A stretch of 64,000 bases of DNA, taken from positions 1 through 64,000 of the forward strand of contig JAQZBN010000017.1 in assembly GCA_029238935.1 (NCBI GenBank). The letters run 5' to 3'. This document shows, one piece after another, positions 1 through 9,958 of this stretch (position 1 is the first letter of the stretch; the number at the start of each line of letters is the position of its first letter). A program made the position numbers and the translations under genes. Source of the DNA: Herbinix sp. (GTDB lineage: Bacteria; Bacillota; Clostridia; Lachnospirales; Lachnospiraceae). The notes below the pieces were generated by a model. That model worked only from the letters and a program-made list of their open reading frames with translations. It was not told the origin of the DNA and ran no database searches.

Positions 1-429
1 ACCACCTGGTCTACCACCGATTACCGTTTTTCCTTTGATATTATCCCATGAAAATGTTTCGTTCGTATCTCTGGATACTAAGAAATTACCCGCTCTTTGG
101 GTTAATTGAGCGAAGTTTACGACATAGTCCTCTGCACCTTCGTTGTAGACATAGATTGACGCCTCTGCACCCATAAAACCAATTTGGCAATCTCCTGCCA
201 GAACTGCAGTCATGGTCTTATCCGCACCAAGACCATTCACTAAGTTAACCTTTAAACCTTCGTCTTCAAAATAACCTTCTTCAAAAGCTACATACATAGG
301 TGCATAAAAGATTGAGTGAGCAACTTCATTGAGTGTAATTTCTTTCAGTCCCTCATCACTCTTACATCCAACTAACATGGTTGTAAATAAAGCGATTACG
401 GCAAGTACACAAATCAACTTTTTCTTCAT
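1..429 (-). CDS. ABC transporter substrate-binding lipoprotein (NMT1/SsuA-like), partial
   Basis: The 143 N-terminal residues are visible and the rest lies beyond the left edge. The start ATG follows GGAGGG with a 5-nt gap. A basic N-terminus and hydrophobic stretch end in a lipobox, LVGC at residues 19-22, so the mature protein should be lipid-anchored outside the membrane. The next part (FYAPMYVAFEEGYFEDEGL, then AVLAGDCQIGFMGAEASI) is the pattern of NitT/TauT/thiamine-precursor-type binding proteins, which load a small organic or oxyanion ligand for an ABC importer. The ligand cannot be told from this part. No permease or ATPase gene is visible; they would lie to the left. Confidence 0.85.
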   Translation of the reverse strand, partial: MKKKLICVLAVIALFTTMLVGCKSDEGLKEITLNEVAHSIFYAPMYVAFEEGYFEDEGLKVNLVNGLGADKTMTAVLAGDCQIGFMGAEASIYVYNEGAEDYVVNFAQLTQRAGNFLVSRDTNETFSWDNIKGKTVIGGRPGG

Positions 430-807
430 AAATGCCCTCCAGAAAATATATTACCACTATAATATATCCCCAATTGGGTTTTATTGTGCTTGTATATGAT
501 ACACTTGTAATTGAAGTTACTGCTATTTCATTTGATCTCCGGATTAGAACATATCAAAAACACCTCAATACTATCTGTTATCATCTGTATCTTCTCTTAT
601 GATTATAGTCTTTCCGGTAAAATATATAATCATAAAAGAGGATACAAAATTCAACTTCTAACTACGAGGTGTTTTGCTTATATCTACTTTCTTATATCTA
701 CTTTTCTTCTATCTATTTCTTGTATCTATTTTCTATATCTATTTCTTCTATCTTTTACTTCTATCTTACTTCTATTTTTTAACTTTTAATATATTATCTT
801 AATATTT
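430..807. other. Intergenic region with pyrimidine-rich degenerate repeat
   Basis: This holds the promoter side of the lipoprotein gene (AT-rich, 430-500) and, at about 660-785, a top-strand run of C and T with scattered A built from variations on TATCTATTTCT. The 92-residue reading frame across it (511-789) is only the translation of this low-complexity DNA into a Leu/Ser/Phe/Tyr string and has no ribosome binding site. I see no other gene or clear terminator hairpin here. Confidence 0.5.
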
Positions 808-2259
808 TTAATCCTGCGGTCTATTTGCTAAAGTAATTTTAAGATCCTTTTCTACATAACTTCCATTCTCAATCACATACACCTTAAGTGATATTTCCTT
901 GCCAGCCTGGGTGTAGGAAAGAATGTTTAACAGATCATCTACTGTTTCAATGGTTTTATCATCTAAGCCAGCGATGATATTCCCTTGAACTAAACCGGCT
1001 TTATCTGCAGGTGAGCCTGCTACCACTTCATTGATATAAATACCTTTCGGCATCTTAAAACGATCAGCATAGATATCATCTACAACTTGAGCAGTTTCAA
1101 TATTAATTCCTAAGAAACCTTGCTCCGTTTTATCCAAGGTCTTGCGGTTCATCAATTCGTTTATTAAAGGAATGGCATCCGAGATAGGGATTGAATAGCC
1201 CATACCTTCTACTTCTTCAGAGGCAAACTTGACAGAATTGATACCAATTACTTCTCCCTTAATATTAAGCAATGCTCCACCACTGTTACCTGGATTAATT
1301 GCTGCGTCGGTCTGAAGTAATGTTCTTGTAACATTATCAACAGTTACTTCTCTATCTAAAGCACTAATATATCCCACTGTAACGGATTGACCATAACCTA
1401 ATGCATTTCCGATTGCAATTGCCAGTTCACCAGCTTTTAAATCATTGGAATCCCCTAAGGTAGCAATCTTGATCGCTTTGGTAGTTTCTTCTGTTAAGGT
1501 AGTCATATCTACGGATAATATAGCAAGATCCGCATTCGCATCTGCTCCTTTTACCGTAGCTTTTGTAGTTTTTTCATCAATGAAAACAATCTCTACCTCA
1601 GATGCTCCAGCAATTACATGGTTATTGGTAACAATCAGCAACTCGGAACCATTCTGTCCGATTATAATACCGGAACCACTACCTTCCATAGGTTGACTAA
1701 AGCCATTTCCAAAGAAGTCATAATTAGTAACCGTTCCGGAGGAATTAATCGCAACAATGGAAGGCATTACCTGCTCTACTACACCGGATACATCGGTTAC
1801 TACACCGTCACTAACAGTGTCCACCGTAACTGCTTCTGTATCTTCTTCATCATTGCTTACCAATCCATTTGTAATATCCTTGATATCATTATCTACCGTT
1901 TCTTCTTTAACAGTTTTGTCCTTCTGGATATCGGAAATGTATGAATATCCTTGAAAAGCTGCACCTGCTACAATACCAAAGGCAACTGCACCTGCCGTTA
2001 ACATCATGATACCGGAAAAATTTCTTTTCTTTTTGTTTTTCTTTTTATCTCCTGACACATCCGGTGTTATATATGGATTACTGTATTGATCCTGTGTAGA
2101 AGAATATTGATAGGACATATTCTGAGTATTGGAGTATGGCTGATATCCTGCATATCCATTCTGGTCAGTCTGATTGCTCTCTGTGTTATGATTCTTATTT
2201 AAATCATTAGGGTTCTGTTGAAATTCGTTATTATTTTCGATATTATTTTCGTTATTCAT
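808..2259 (-). CDS. HtrA/DegP-family serine protease with PDZ domain
   Basis: Membrane-anchored trypsin-like protease for envelope quality control. The start is the ATG at 2259, six bases after AGGAGA; a longer frame adds 28 unsupported residues. Residues 1-80 are Asn/Gln/Tyr-rich and cytoplasmic, ending in a lysine cluster; 81-104 form one membrane segment; the protease domain follows outside. The triad is visible: His214 (TNNHVI), Asp244 (ANADLAIL) and Ser326 (NPGNSGG). A C-terminal PDZ domain (about 385-475, starting GFLGINIE) should bind unfolded C-termini. Its 483 residues and layout match the HtrA proteins of Gram-positive bacteria. It is probably monocistronic. Confidence 0.93.
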   Translation of the reverse strand: MNNENNIENNNEFQQNPNDLNKNHNTESNQTDQNGYAGYQPYSNTQNMSYQYSSTQDQYSNPYITPDVSGDKKKNKKKRNFSGIMMLTAGAVAFGIVAGAAFQGYSYISDIQKDKTVKEETVDNDIKDITNGLVSNDEEDTEAVTVDTVSDGVVTDVSGVVEQVMPSIVAINSSGTVTNYDFFGNGFSQPMEGSGSGIIIGQNGSELLIVTNNHVIAGASEVEIVFIDEKTTKATVKGADANADLAILSVDMTTLTEETTKAIKIATLGDSNDLKAGELAIAIGNALGYGQSVTVGYISALDREVTVDNVTRTLLQTDAAINPGNSGGALLNIKGEVIGINSVKFASEEVEGMGYSIPISDAIPLINELMNRKTLDKTEQGFLGINIETAQVVDDIYADRFKMPKGIYINEVVAGSPADKAGLVQGNIIAGLDDKTIETVDDLLNILSYTQAGKEISLKVYVIENGSYVEKDLKITLANRPQD

Positions 2260-2386
2260 ATGAATTCTCCTTTCAAAAATCTTAAGTCTTATCGTTAATT
2301 TGTTTTCTTTGATAAGACTAGTGTAACAATAAATTATGTTCACTCTGTGATTAGATTTTGAAAAAATTGTGAAGAAATCGCTTCTT

Positions 2387-3523
2387 TTATCTAACAGAAA
2401 TATAACTACCTAGAATTTTCATTTCCAACGCCTCTAATTTGATGCAGTTCAAAGCATTCTTAACCCTTGGATCATTCAGACCTCCTTCAATATCCACAAA
2501 GAAGCGATATTCAAAAGCTTTTCCTGAGATCGGTCTGGATTCTATCCGTGTCATATTTAAATTATTATATATAAAATGAGAAAGCATATGATACAAAGAA
2601 CCACTTTTATGTGGTAGAGCAAAGCATATACTGGTGCGTATTGAATTTCTAAAATATACTTTTTTATTGGTTATAATGATAAATCGAGTAGAATTATTCT
2701 GATCATTATGAATTCCCTCTTGTAGAATCTGTAAACCATAATACTCGCCCGCTCTTTTACTGGCAATGGCTGCTTTCGTCCTGTCCATTTCCTCTAGAAC
2801 TCTCTTCGCACTTCCGGCTGTACTTCCGCTTTCCATCTGTTTCATATACGGATGCTTTTTCAAATATTCAGAACATTGCAATAGTCCCTGACGATGAGAA
2901 TACACCGTAGTAATATCATCTGCTTTCGAACCCGGAAGACCTAATAAATTATGTTCTATTTTTATTACATGTTCTCCAATAATATAATTATCATACTCAG
3001 CCAACAAATCGAAGATATCGGTTAATGTACCGGTGGAAGAGTTTTCAATGGGCAAAACTCCATAATCTGCCTGACCTTCTTTGATTGCCTGCATAACATC
3101 CTGAAAGGTTCCCATAGGTTTACTATTAACGCTTCCAGAAAAAAATTCAAGCATGGCCTGTTCGGTATAGGATCCTATTTCTCCATAAAATACCACACTG
3201 GTATCCTGACTTATCTTCAATTCTTCCATTACATCAAAGCCGAGATGATCATATGAATCCAGCATTGTATATTGTAATCGTCGGCTCATTGACATAATTT
3301 GTGTAAATAAATCCGAAATTGCTCTCTTATTAAAATCATCCTTCGTCATTGCTTGAAGTGCTTCTAACTTCTCTTCTTCTCTTGCAGGATCATAGATTGC
3401 CTTTCCAACACTTATTTTGTATTCAGCTACATCCTTTGCAATCTGCATCCGATATTCAAAAAGTTCCAATAGCTTTTGATCCACTTCATCTATTTTTCTT
3501 CTACTCTCTTGTAAATCTATCAT
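2387..3523 (-). CDS. pheA: Bifunctional chorismate mutase / prephenate dehydratase
   Basis: Makes phenylpyruvate from chorismate by way of prephenate in phenylalanine synthesis. Three domains are seen: an AroQ-type chorismate mutase helix bundle (residues 1-80, beginning DLQESRRKIDEVDQKLLELF), a prephenate dehydratase (about 110-285, with ENSSTGTLTDIF and the catalytic-type STRF motif) and a C-terminal ACT domain (about 295-375, with SGSLYHML and ESRP), which in this family binds phenylalanine for feedback inhibition. The reading frame extends to a TTG three codons earlier, but the AAGGTGG ribosome binding site is nine bases before the ATG at 3523 and touches the TTG, so the ATG is chosen. 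378 residues is the usual length. Confidence 0.95.
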   Translation of the reverse strand: MIDLQESRRKIDEVDQKLLELFEYRMQIAKDVAEYKISVGKAIYDPAREEEKLEALQAMTKDDFNKRAISDLFTQIMSMSRRLQYTMLDSYDHLGFDVMEELKISQDTSVVFYGEIGSYTEQAMLEFFSGSVNSKPMGTFQDVMQAIKEGQADYGVLPIENSSTGTLTDIFDLLAEYDNYIIGEHVIKIEHNLLGLPGSKADDITTVYSHRQGLLQCSEYLKKHPYMKQMESGSTAGSAKRVLEEMDRTKAAIASKRAGEYYGLQILQEGIHNDQNNSTRFIIITNKKVYFRNSIRTSICFALPHKSGSLYHMLSHFIYNNLNMTRIESRPISGKAFEYRFFVDIEGGLNDPRVKNALNCIKLEALEMKILGSYISVR

Positions 3524-3652
3524 AACCTTCAACCACCTTATGCATTTAATATTATCAATTATCCCAGGTCATTTAATGATTACTTTTTAAGACCTAAAGA
3601 TAACCTATTTATAATTTTTATAACTTTAACACATTATTGTATTGATGTCCAG

Positions 3653-3693
3653 TGCATACGGTTATGATAATACCATAATATAACCGTATTGCA
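3653..3693. promoter_or_regulatory. Inverted repeat between divergent genes
   Basis: ATACGGTTAT and ATAACCGTAT (3656-3665 and 3680-3689) form a perfect 10-bp inverted repeat around a 14-base centre, extended outward by TGC/GCA with one bulge. It lies between divergent pheA (minus) and the DUF5050-like gene (plus). It could be an operator for either gene or a hairpin in the plus-strand leader. No U-run follows, so a terminator is unlikely. Confidence 0.4.
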
Positions 3694-3769
3694 TAATGAT
3701 AGCAGAAGAGCTATAATAATTGTATCTGATTTAACGAAATGTACTATATCCTATTTACCGGAGGTTCTT

Positions 3770-4804
3770 ATGTCAAAAATAATCAAAAGAATATTAATCT
3801 GCTTAGTATTGTTAACAGCAGGAGTTTTAATTGCTGTGTTATTATATACGAATAATCGTACTTACTATAACGATAAGGATACGCTTGGAAACCTCCCAGG
3901 AAATATAAATAATGGTGGTCTATTCTGTGAAAGAGATGGCAAGATTTATTTTAGTAATGATAATGATAATGGTAGTTTATATGTAATGTCTTCCTTATGT
4001 ACGAATATAAAGAAGTTGTATAAAGACAAAACAGCCTTTATCAATGTTGATGATAATTATATCTATTATCTTCGAGCGAATAATACGAAAGAAAATAGTT
4101 CCGGCAGCGTGCTGGTATTTAATAACACAGGTGTTTATCGTATTAACCAGAATGGAAGTGGTATCAAAGGCATTTGTAATGATCCCGGCAGTTATATCAC
4201 ATTAGCTGGTAATTATTTATATTTTCAACGTTATCAAGCAGATATTGGCTTAGATTTTATCCGGTATAAGATTGATGGTAAGGATGAGCGGCAATTGTTT
4301 GAAGAACCGGTAATCCCGGCAGGCGTTCTAGCAAATCAACTTTACTATACCAATGTTTCCAAAGATCATAACCTGCAATCTCTTGATTTGTCCAGTTTTA
4401 CTTCTAATACGGTAATAACTGCTAATATGGCAATGCCTTTCGTTACCAGCAATTATATTTATTATATCAATTTAGATGATAAATATTCGATCTATCGCAT
4501 TGGTATGGACGGAAGTGATAATACAAAGTTAGTAAAGGAACGTTGTTCTACCTATAATATTACCTTGGATCAAAAATACCTTATTTATCAGGTGGACAAC
4601 GGCAAAAATAATAGAATCTGCCGGTTAAACCTTGAAACCATGGAAGAAGAAATTATCATGGAAGGTAACTTTAAGCAGATTCATGTGACAGAAAACTATA
4701 TTTTCTTTAAACAATTTGAGGATAACACGAATTATATCCTTAATGCTGACGGCACAGGTAAGCCAGGTAAATTTAATCCTCCCAACTTAACAGTAGCACC
4801 TTAA
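3770..4804 (+). CDS. DUF5050-like beta-propeller protein, membrane-anchored
   Basis: Protein of 344 residues with one N-terminal membrane segment (ILICLVLLTAGVLIAVLLYT, about residues 8-27) and an outer part made of recurring Tyr/Asn-rich strands such as NYIYYINLDD and ENYIFFKQFE. This spacing is typical of the DUF5050 / TolB-like propeller proteins common in Lachnospiraceae, which are thought to bind rather than catalyse; the ligand is unknown. The ATG at 3770 follows GGAGG by five bases; an earlier in-frame ATG at 3689 has no ribosome binding site. Its stop codon overlaps by four bases the stop of the convergent folBK gene. Confidence 0.75.
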   Translation: MSKIIKRILICLVLLTAGVLIAVLLYTNNRTYYNDKDTLGNLPGNINNGGLFCERDGKIYFSNDNDNGSLYVMSSLCTNIKKLYKDKTAFINVDDNYIYYLRANNTKENSSGSVLVFNNTGVYRINQNGSGIKGICNDPGSYITLAGNYLYFQRYQADIGLDFIRYKIDGKDERQLFEEPVIPAGVLANQLYYTNVSKDHNLQSLDLSSFTSNTVITANMAMPFVTSNYIYYINLDDKYSIYRIGMDGSDNTKLVKERCSTYNITLDQKYLIYQVDNGKNNRICRLNLETMEEEIIMEGNFKQIHVTENYIFFKQFEDNTNYILNADGTGKPGKFNPPNLTVAP

Positions 4805-5619
4805 TTCTTCTTTAAATGGTTCCATAATTGAAGAATGGTCTCCCCATAGATTGGATGCTTCACCCAAGGTGCAATCTCTGAAAGAGGTTGAAGAACAAAT
4901 TCTCTATCGGTCATATAGAGGTGTGGTATTGTAAGTGTATCTGTTTGTATTACCACACTGTCATATAATAAAATATCAAGATCTATCGTTCTTGGTCCCC
5001 AATGAATGATACGTTCCCTCTTTAATGCTGTTTCAATTCTGTTAATCAGCGTAAGTAGTTCTGACGGAGATTTCAACGTCTTTAGCTTTAGTGCTGCATT
5101 TAAAAAGTCATCCTGTTCTACACCACCAAATGGTTTTGTTATAACAAAGGATGAAACATTCTCAACGGAGCAATCCTCATCTTCCTCAAGAAGACGGATT
5201 GCTTCTTTTAAGTTAGCCTCCTTATCCCCCATATTAGAGCCTATACTCAAGTAAACTTGATGCCATCCTCGCTCTATGATTACCGATACCGTATCCAAGG
5301 TCATTAAAATTGGTGCCCAGGGTTTTTTTAGCTCAAGAATGATTTTATCGATACGGGGATAAATTTTTAAAAGATGTATAGCTAAACGTTCTGCGGTTGT
5401 CTCAATTAACTGGTACGTATTCTTAGTTAAAAATAACTCTATATTCTTGCAGACATCTGCATAATTAATGGACTTTGTTATATCGTCTTCCTTCGCTGCC
5501 TCACTGATATCCGTATACAATTGTGCAGACACCATAAATTTTTGTCCCAAAACATTTTCCTCTTTTAAAACACCATGAAATGCGAATACTTCCAAATCTG
5601 ATATCGTAATACGATCCAT
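4801..5619 (-). CDS. folBK: Fused dihydroneopterin aldolase / HPPK (FolB-FolK)
   Basis: Two successive folate-pathway enzymes in one chain of 272 residues. The FolB part (1-118) has the domain start DLEVFAFHGVLKEE and the lysine-bearing ELKKPWAPI. The FolK part (about 121-272) begins YLSIGSNMGDKEANL and carries the pyrophosphokinase signature GPRTIDLDILLYD. FolB cleaves dihydroneopterin to 6-hydroxymethyl-dihydropterin and FolK pyrophosphorylates it. The start is the ATG at 5619 with AGGTG upstream; an upstream frame extension overlaps folP and is not supported. It is the last gene of the folC-folE-folP-folBK operon, 17 bases after folP. Such fusions are known in Clostridia. Confidence 0.93.
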   Translation of the reverse strand: MDRITISDLEVFAFHGVLKEENVLGQKFMVSAQLYTDISEAAKEDDITKSINYADVCKNIELFLTKNTYQLIETTAERLAIHLLKIYPRIDKIILELKKPWAPILMTLDTVSVIIERGWHQVYLSIGSNMGDKEANLKEAIRLLEEDEDCSVENVSSFVITKPFGGVEQDDFLNAALKLKTLKSPSELLTLINRIETALKRERIIHWGPRTIDLDILLYDSVVIQTDTLTIPHLYMTDREFVLQPLSEIAPWVKHPIYGETILQLWNHLKKN

Positions 5620-5636
5620 ATTAACACCTGCTTTCC

Positions 5637-6503
5637 TTAATCCGTCGGAAACTGCTGACACGGTTTACCTATTGGCAGTAAGCTTTCACTGCGAAGAATT
5701 GCTTCCGCCATCCGAACTGCTCGAAGATTTTCTTTTACATCGTGAACCCTTAAGAAATGACAACCCTTCATTACTGCGATTACCGAGGTAGCAATGGTTC
5801 CTTCCACTCTTTTATCCACTGGCAGGTCTAGAGTTAAACCAATCACTGATTTTCTTGAGGTTCCAAGAAGCACCGGTAATCCAAGTTCATTTAATACATT
5901 CAAGTGATGAATAATACTCAGATTCATCTCATAGGTTTTAGCAAAGCCTACACCGGGATCTAATATGATCTTATCCTTAGTAATTCCAGCTTTCAGAGCA
6001 ATATCTACACATTCCCTCATATCGGTCATGAATTCCTCTAAGAAATTCTGATAATAAACCTGCTGTCTATTATGCATTAGGCAAACTGCTGCATTGGCTC
6101 CTTTAACGATACCAGCCATTTCAGGATCATGTTTTAATCCCCAGATATCATTGACCAGATCAGCTCCGGCTTTGCAAGCAGCATTTGCTACTTTGCTTTT
6201 ATAAGTATCAATCGAAATCGGAATATCCCAGTTTTTTTTGATTGTTTCGATGATTGGAACGACTCTGGCAATCTCTTCTTCGTCGGATATCTTCGTATAA
6301 TTCGGTCTTGTGGATTCCCCGCCAATATCGATAATATCCGCACCTTCTTCGATCATTTGATGAGCATGTTCTAGAGCTTCTTCTAAATGATTATGCTTTC
6401 CTCCATCGGAAAAAGAATCCGGTGTGACATTGAGTATTCCCATGATGTAAGTTTTTTCTCCTAACGGGAAATCTTTCTTACCTATTCTCATCGTTTGAAT
6501 CAT
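5637..6503 (-). CDS. folP: Dihydropteroate synthase
   Basis: Joins 6-hydroxymethyl-dihydropterin pyrophosphate to p-aminobenzoate, the sulfonamide-target step. The 288-residue TIM barrel shows the family blocks in order: ILNVTPDSFSDGGKH, IDIGGESTRP, SIDTYKSKVA, NDIWG, DPGVGFAKT, GTSRKSVIG and the closing RVHDVKENLRAV. The ATG at 6503 follows GGAGAG by about six bases. It lies between folE and folBK in the folate operon, so substrate and product partners are encoded next door. No insertions are seen. Confidence 0.95.
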   Translation of the reverse strand: MIQTMRIGKKDFPLGEKTYIMGILNVTPDSFSDGGKHNHLEEALEHAHQMIEEGADIIDIGGESTRPNYTKISDEEEIARVVPIIETIKKNWDIPISIDTYKSKVANAACKAGADLVNDIWGLKHDPEMAGIVKGANAAVCLMHNRQQVYYQNFLEEFMTDMRECVDIALKAGITKDKIILDPGVGFAKTYEMNLSIIHHLNVLNELGLPVLLGTSRKSVIGLTLDLPVDKRVEGTIATSVIAVMKGCHFLRVHDVKENLRAVRMAEAILRSESLLPIGKPCQQFPTD

Positions 6504-6601
6504 GCTTCACTCTCCTAACCTGATACTGGACTTTGGTTTTCATTTTAATATAAATATAGGAATGACAAATAATTATATTTTAAGTATAGATATTAAGAAT
6601 T

Positions 6602-7156
6602 TTATTTTATCATCTGAAAAAATGCAGTTTGTAATGCAGGATTTTTCTCAAACTCTCCACGGCAGACATAGGTTACGGTCTTCGTTCCCGGTTTATTTAC
6701 TCCACGCATGGACATGCAGAGATGCTCCCCTTCCATTAAAACCATAACTCCCTTTGGTTTCAAACATTCCATGATGTCATCCGCTATTTGGGCTGTTAAC
6801 TGTTCTTGTATCTGCGGTCTTCTGGCATAGGTCTCCACTGTTCTGGCAAGTTTACTTAGTCCAACTACTTTTCCATTAGGAATATATGCTATATGAGCTT
6901 TCCCAAAGAAGGGTACCAGATGATGCTCACATAAGGAATAAAAGGTAATGTCCTTTTCGATTACCATTTCATTACCATCGGTATGAAAAGTAACACTGAG
7001 ATGTTCTTTGGCATCCTTACCAATTCCAGCAAATATTTCTTTGCACATTGCACTAATTCTCTGTGGTGTATCTATTAGTCCCTCTCGATGAATATCCTCA
7101 CCGATTCCCTCCAGGAATAGCCGGACGGCTTGCTCGATTTTCTCTTCATCTATCAT
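6602..7156 (-). CDS. folE: GTP cyclohydrolase I, FolE type
   Basis: Catalyses the first pterin step, GTP to 7,8-dihydroneopterin triphosphate. The protein has 184 residues, normal for the family. Zinc-binding residues are visible in [12 protein letters not shown] (Cys and His) and in [10 protein letters not shown] (the second Cys), with the helix [14 protein letters not shown] before the latter. Its ATG overlaps the folC stop in an ATGA arrangement, so it is probably translated by coupling to folC. It belongs to the zinc-dependent FolE group, not FolE2. Confidence 0.95.
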   Translation of the reverse strand: MIDEEKIEQAVRLFLEGIGEDIHREGLIDTPQRISAMCKEIFAGIGKDAKEHLSVTFHTDGNEMVIEKDITFYSLCEHHLVPFFGKAHIAYIPNGKVVGLSKLARTVETYARRPQIQEQLTAQIADDIMECLKPKGVMVLMEGEHLCMSMRGVNKPGTKTVTYVCRGEFEKNPALQTAFFQMIK

Positions 7157-8562
7157 TTCATCAGTCTTCCTTTCGTTTTTAGGGTATTCACTACTTCACT
7201 CAGATAGGATAAGGAGCCAAAGGCCAAGATGATATCCTCTTCCTTTGCTTCCTCCAAGGCTAGATTGACTGCCTGTTCTATATGACCAGCATCCAAAACT
7301 TGATTGCAATAATGATTTGCTTCTTTTGCTAGTTCGGTCGAAGACAAGGCTCTGCTATTATTTGGTGTTATCGTTATGATGCAATCCGCTAAAGAAGCCG
7401 TATGGTCAAGTATTGCTTTATAATCCTTATCAGCCAACACCCCCATAATATAGATGATTCTTCGATTTGTAAAGTAGGTTTGAATGGATTTTTTAAGTGA
7501 GATGGCTGCTCCTTCATTATGAGCTCCATCAATAAAAACATATGGTTTTCTGGCGATCATCTGAAATCTACCACTCCACTTTGTATTCGCTAATCCTTTT
7601 TTCATAGCAGATACTCCAATGGATACTCCTAGGTTCTTAAGTACTTGAATTGTACGCAGTGCCAGCAAAGCATTGCCCGGTTGATAATCTCCAAGAAGAC
7701 TAAACTCATACTGTTCATTATCCATGCTATCGATAAATGAAATAGCTTCCAGCGAATGTCTTATTTGAGTAATCTGTTGCAAGTCTGCTATCGTAAGTAG
7801 TGCATCCTTTTCTTTTGCTTTTTGCTTGATTACTTGGATGACTTCCTTATCCTGATTGCATGTAATTATCGGTACTCCTTGCTTAATGATACCAGCTTTT
7901 TCTATAGCTATCTTAGTTAGGGTGTCACCAAGAAATTGGTTATGATCCATGCTTATGGATGTTATCACAGAACAAACCGGGTTTCTTATTACATTGGTGG
8001 AATCCAATCTTCCACCCATACCTACTTCCACAACAGCATAATCAACCTTTTCCCATAGAAGATATAGAAATGCCATAGCTGTTTCTATTTCAAAAGAAGT
8101 TGGATGAGATAGTCCTTCTGCAGTCATTGCCTCACAAACAGGGATGATCTTCGTTAAGGTCTCAACAACTCCGTCCCGTGATATATTTTCAGACTCAATT
8201 GACTCCTGGTTCTCAAACATACTATCCGTATGATGTTCCTTCAGAGAATTTTGTGAACTCACAATATCAGGAGCTTCCTGTTTTTGCTTCTCTTCCACAA
8301 TCTGTATTATCTCACGATAAGAAAATACAGCAGGAGAAAGATACCTGCCCACCCGAAAGCCAGCAGCAGCAAGTATGGTTGCTATAAAGGAAGAGGTAGA
8401 CCCTTTTCCATTGGTTCCTGCCACATGAATGATACGTAACGGTTCCTGGGGATCACCTAACCTTTTTAACAGCTCTGTGATAGTCCCTAGACCCGGAACA
8501 ATGCCATATTGATTTGCATTCTTAATAAACTCTCTCGCTTCTTCATAAGTCATCAGCTTCAC
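7153..8562 (-). CDS. folC: Bifunctional folylpolyglutamate synthase / dihydrofolate synthase
   Basis: Adds glutamate to dihydropteroate and then to folates. Motifs are the P-loop [14 protein letters not shown] (about residues 46-59), ESENISRDG region, the Mur-ligase central part [27 protein letters not shown] and [10 protein letters not shown] in the C-terminal domain. At 469 residues it is about 40 longer than usual; the extra part is a polar low-complexity insert of roughly residues 100-145, rich in Glu, Gln and Ser, where relatives have a short loop after YREIIQ. It is the first gene of the folate operon and overlaps folE by four bases. Confidence 0.92.
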   Translation of the reverse strand: MKLMTYEEAREFIKNANQYGIVPGLGTITELLKRLGDPQEPLRIIHVAGTNGKGSTSSFIATILAAAGFRVGRYLSPAVFSYREIIQIVEEKQKQEAPDIVSSQNSLKEHHTDSMFENQESIESENISRDGVVETLTKIIPVCEAMTAEGLSHPTSFEIETAMAFLYLLWEKVDYAVVEVGMGGRLDSTNVIRNPVCSVITSISMDHNQFLGDTLTKIAIEKAGIIKQGVPIITCNQDKEVIQVIKQKAKEKDALLTIADLQQITQIRHSLEAISFIDSMDNEQYEFSLLGDYQPGNALLALRTIQVLKNLGVSIGVSAMKKGLANTKWSGRFQMIARKPYVFIDGAHNEGAAISLKKSIQTYFTNRRIIYIMGVLADKDYKAILDHTASLADCIITITPNNSRALSSTELAKEANHYCNQVLDAGHIEQAVNLALEEAKEEDIILAFGSLSYLSEVVNTLKTKGRLMK

Positions 8563-8665
8563 TCCAATACTATCCTCTTATACTTATATCTTGTTAATTC
8601 ACATACGTCTTATTATAGTTGTTGAATTGATAACCATAATAAAAGTACTGGATTATTATACCATA

Positions 8666-9871
8666 TTATTTTTCGTTAATAACCTGAAAAATAAAAAACT
8701 TCAAATAATAGGATTCATCCGCTGCCCAAAGAATTGGATGGTCTGGTGATTGTGTTCGGTATTCCACTTGTCTGATTCTTTTGCGAACATTCTTTGCAGC
8801 TTGACCAATGGTTTCTGAAAATAAGTCCGGTGTCATGAAATGGGAGCATGAGCAGGTAGCCAGATATCCTCCATCTTTAATCAGCTTCATTGCTCTTAAA
8901 TTAATTTCCCGGTATCCTTTGATCGCATTCTTCACTGAATTACGAGACTTTGTAAATGCCGGAGGATCCAGAATAATTACATCAAATTTTTCTCCCTTTG
9001 CTTCTAGTTCCGGTAACAAATCGAATACATCTGCACATAAGAATTTGACCGTACCTTCTAATTGATTAAGTATAGCATTCTCTCTCGCTTGTTCCACCCC
9101 TAATTCTGAGGCATCTACTCCAAGAACTTCTTTTGCTCCACAGATTCCGGCATTTAATGCAAATGAACCGGTATGAGTAAAGCAATCCAGCACCTTCGCT
9201 CCCTTGCAAATTCTACCGATTGCTGCTCTATTGTATTTTTGATCGAGGAAAAAGCCGGTTTTTTGGCCTTCTGCAACATCTACCATATATTTTACGCCAT
9301 TTTCGATGATTTCCACTTTCGTATCAAACGGGTCTCCAAGGAAGCCTTTGATGCGTTCCATTCCTTCATTTTCTCGAACCTTGGCATCACTTCGCTCATA
9401 AACTCCGCGTATTGTAATTCCATCTTCCAATAAAGCTTCTCTTAATAAATCAATGATATCTTTCTTCATCCGATCAATTCCCAGTGCCAAGGATTGCACA
9501 ACCAATACGTCGGAAAATTTATCTACCACCAAACCAGGCAAAAAATCAGCTTCTCCAAAGATAACACGGCAACTGCTGGTATCTACCGTAGCTTTTCTAT
9601 AGTCCCAAGCGGCTTTCACTCTGTTTCGTAAAAATTCCAAGTCAACTGCTTGACCCTTAACTCTGGACATCATCCGAATCGTAATCTTCGAATTTGTATT
9701 GATAAATCCGCAACCGAGATAATATTCATCAAAATCATGAACATATACTAGATCTCCGTTTTTATACTCACCGTTAATTTTATCTATTTCATTATCGTAG
9801 ATCCATAGACCTCCGCTTTTTAAGGCTCTGCCCTCACCCTTTTTTATAGTAACAATAGTTTTACAATCCAT
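8666..9871 (-). CDS. Class I SAM-dependent rRNA methyltransferase, RlmI/RlmK-like
   Basis: Protein of 401 residues with an N-terminal PUA RNA-binding domain (about 1-75, from IVTIKKGEGRAL to TIRMMS) and a Rossmann methyltransferase domain. Visible motifs are TGFFLDQKYNR, the SAM-binding loop LDCFTHTGSFALNAG and the catalytic-region IILDPPAFTKS. This is the architecture of E. coli RlmI, which methylates C1962 of 23S rRNA; the exact target base here is inferred. The ATG at 9871 is used because GGAGGT precedes it by nine bases; the frame has seven more unsupported codons. Confidence 0.88.
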   Translation of the reverse strand: MDCKTIVTIKKGEGRALKSGGLWIYDNEIDKINGEYKNGDLVYVHDFDEYYLGCGFINTNSKITIRMMSRVKGQAVDLEFLRNRVKAAWDYRKATVDTSSCRVIFGEADFLPGLVVDKFSDVLVVQSLALGIDRMKKDIIDLLREALLEDGITIRGVYERSDAKVRENEGMERIKGFLGDPFDTKVEIIENGVKYMVDVAEGQKTGFFLDQKYNRAAIGRICKGAKVLDCFTHTGSFALNAGICGAKEVLGVDASELGVEQARENAILNQLEGTVKFLCADVFDLLPELEAKGEKFDVIILDPPAFTKSRNSVKNAIKGYREINLRAMKLIKDGGYLATCSCSHFMTPDLFSETIGQAAKNVRKRIRQVEYRTQSPDHPILWAADESYYLKFFIFQVINEK

Positions 9872-9958
9872 GAAAATAATACCTCCTATCATTTTAGGTA
9901 ACCCTACTATAAATCACTTTCCACCGATTGTCCACTAAAAATTTATTTTATAAAGAAA

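Noticed and set aside
511-789. 92-codon plus-strand frame with many Leu, Phe, Tyr and Ser
   Set aside because: It translates a low-complexity pyrimidine-rich tract and has no ribosome binding site.
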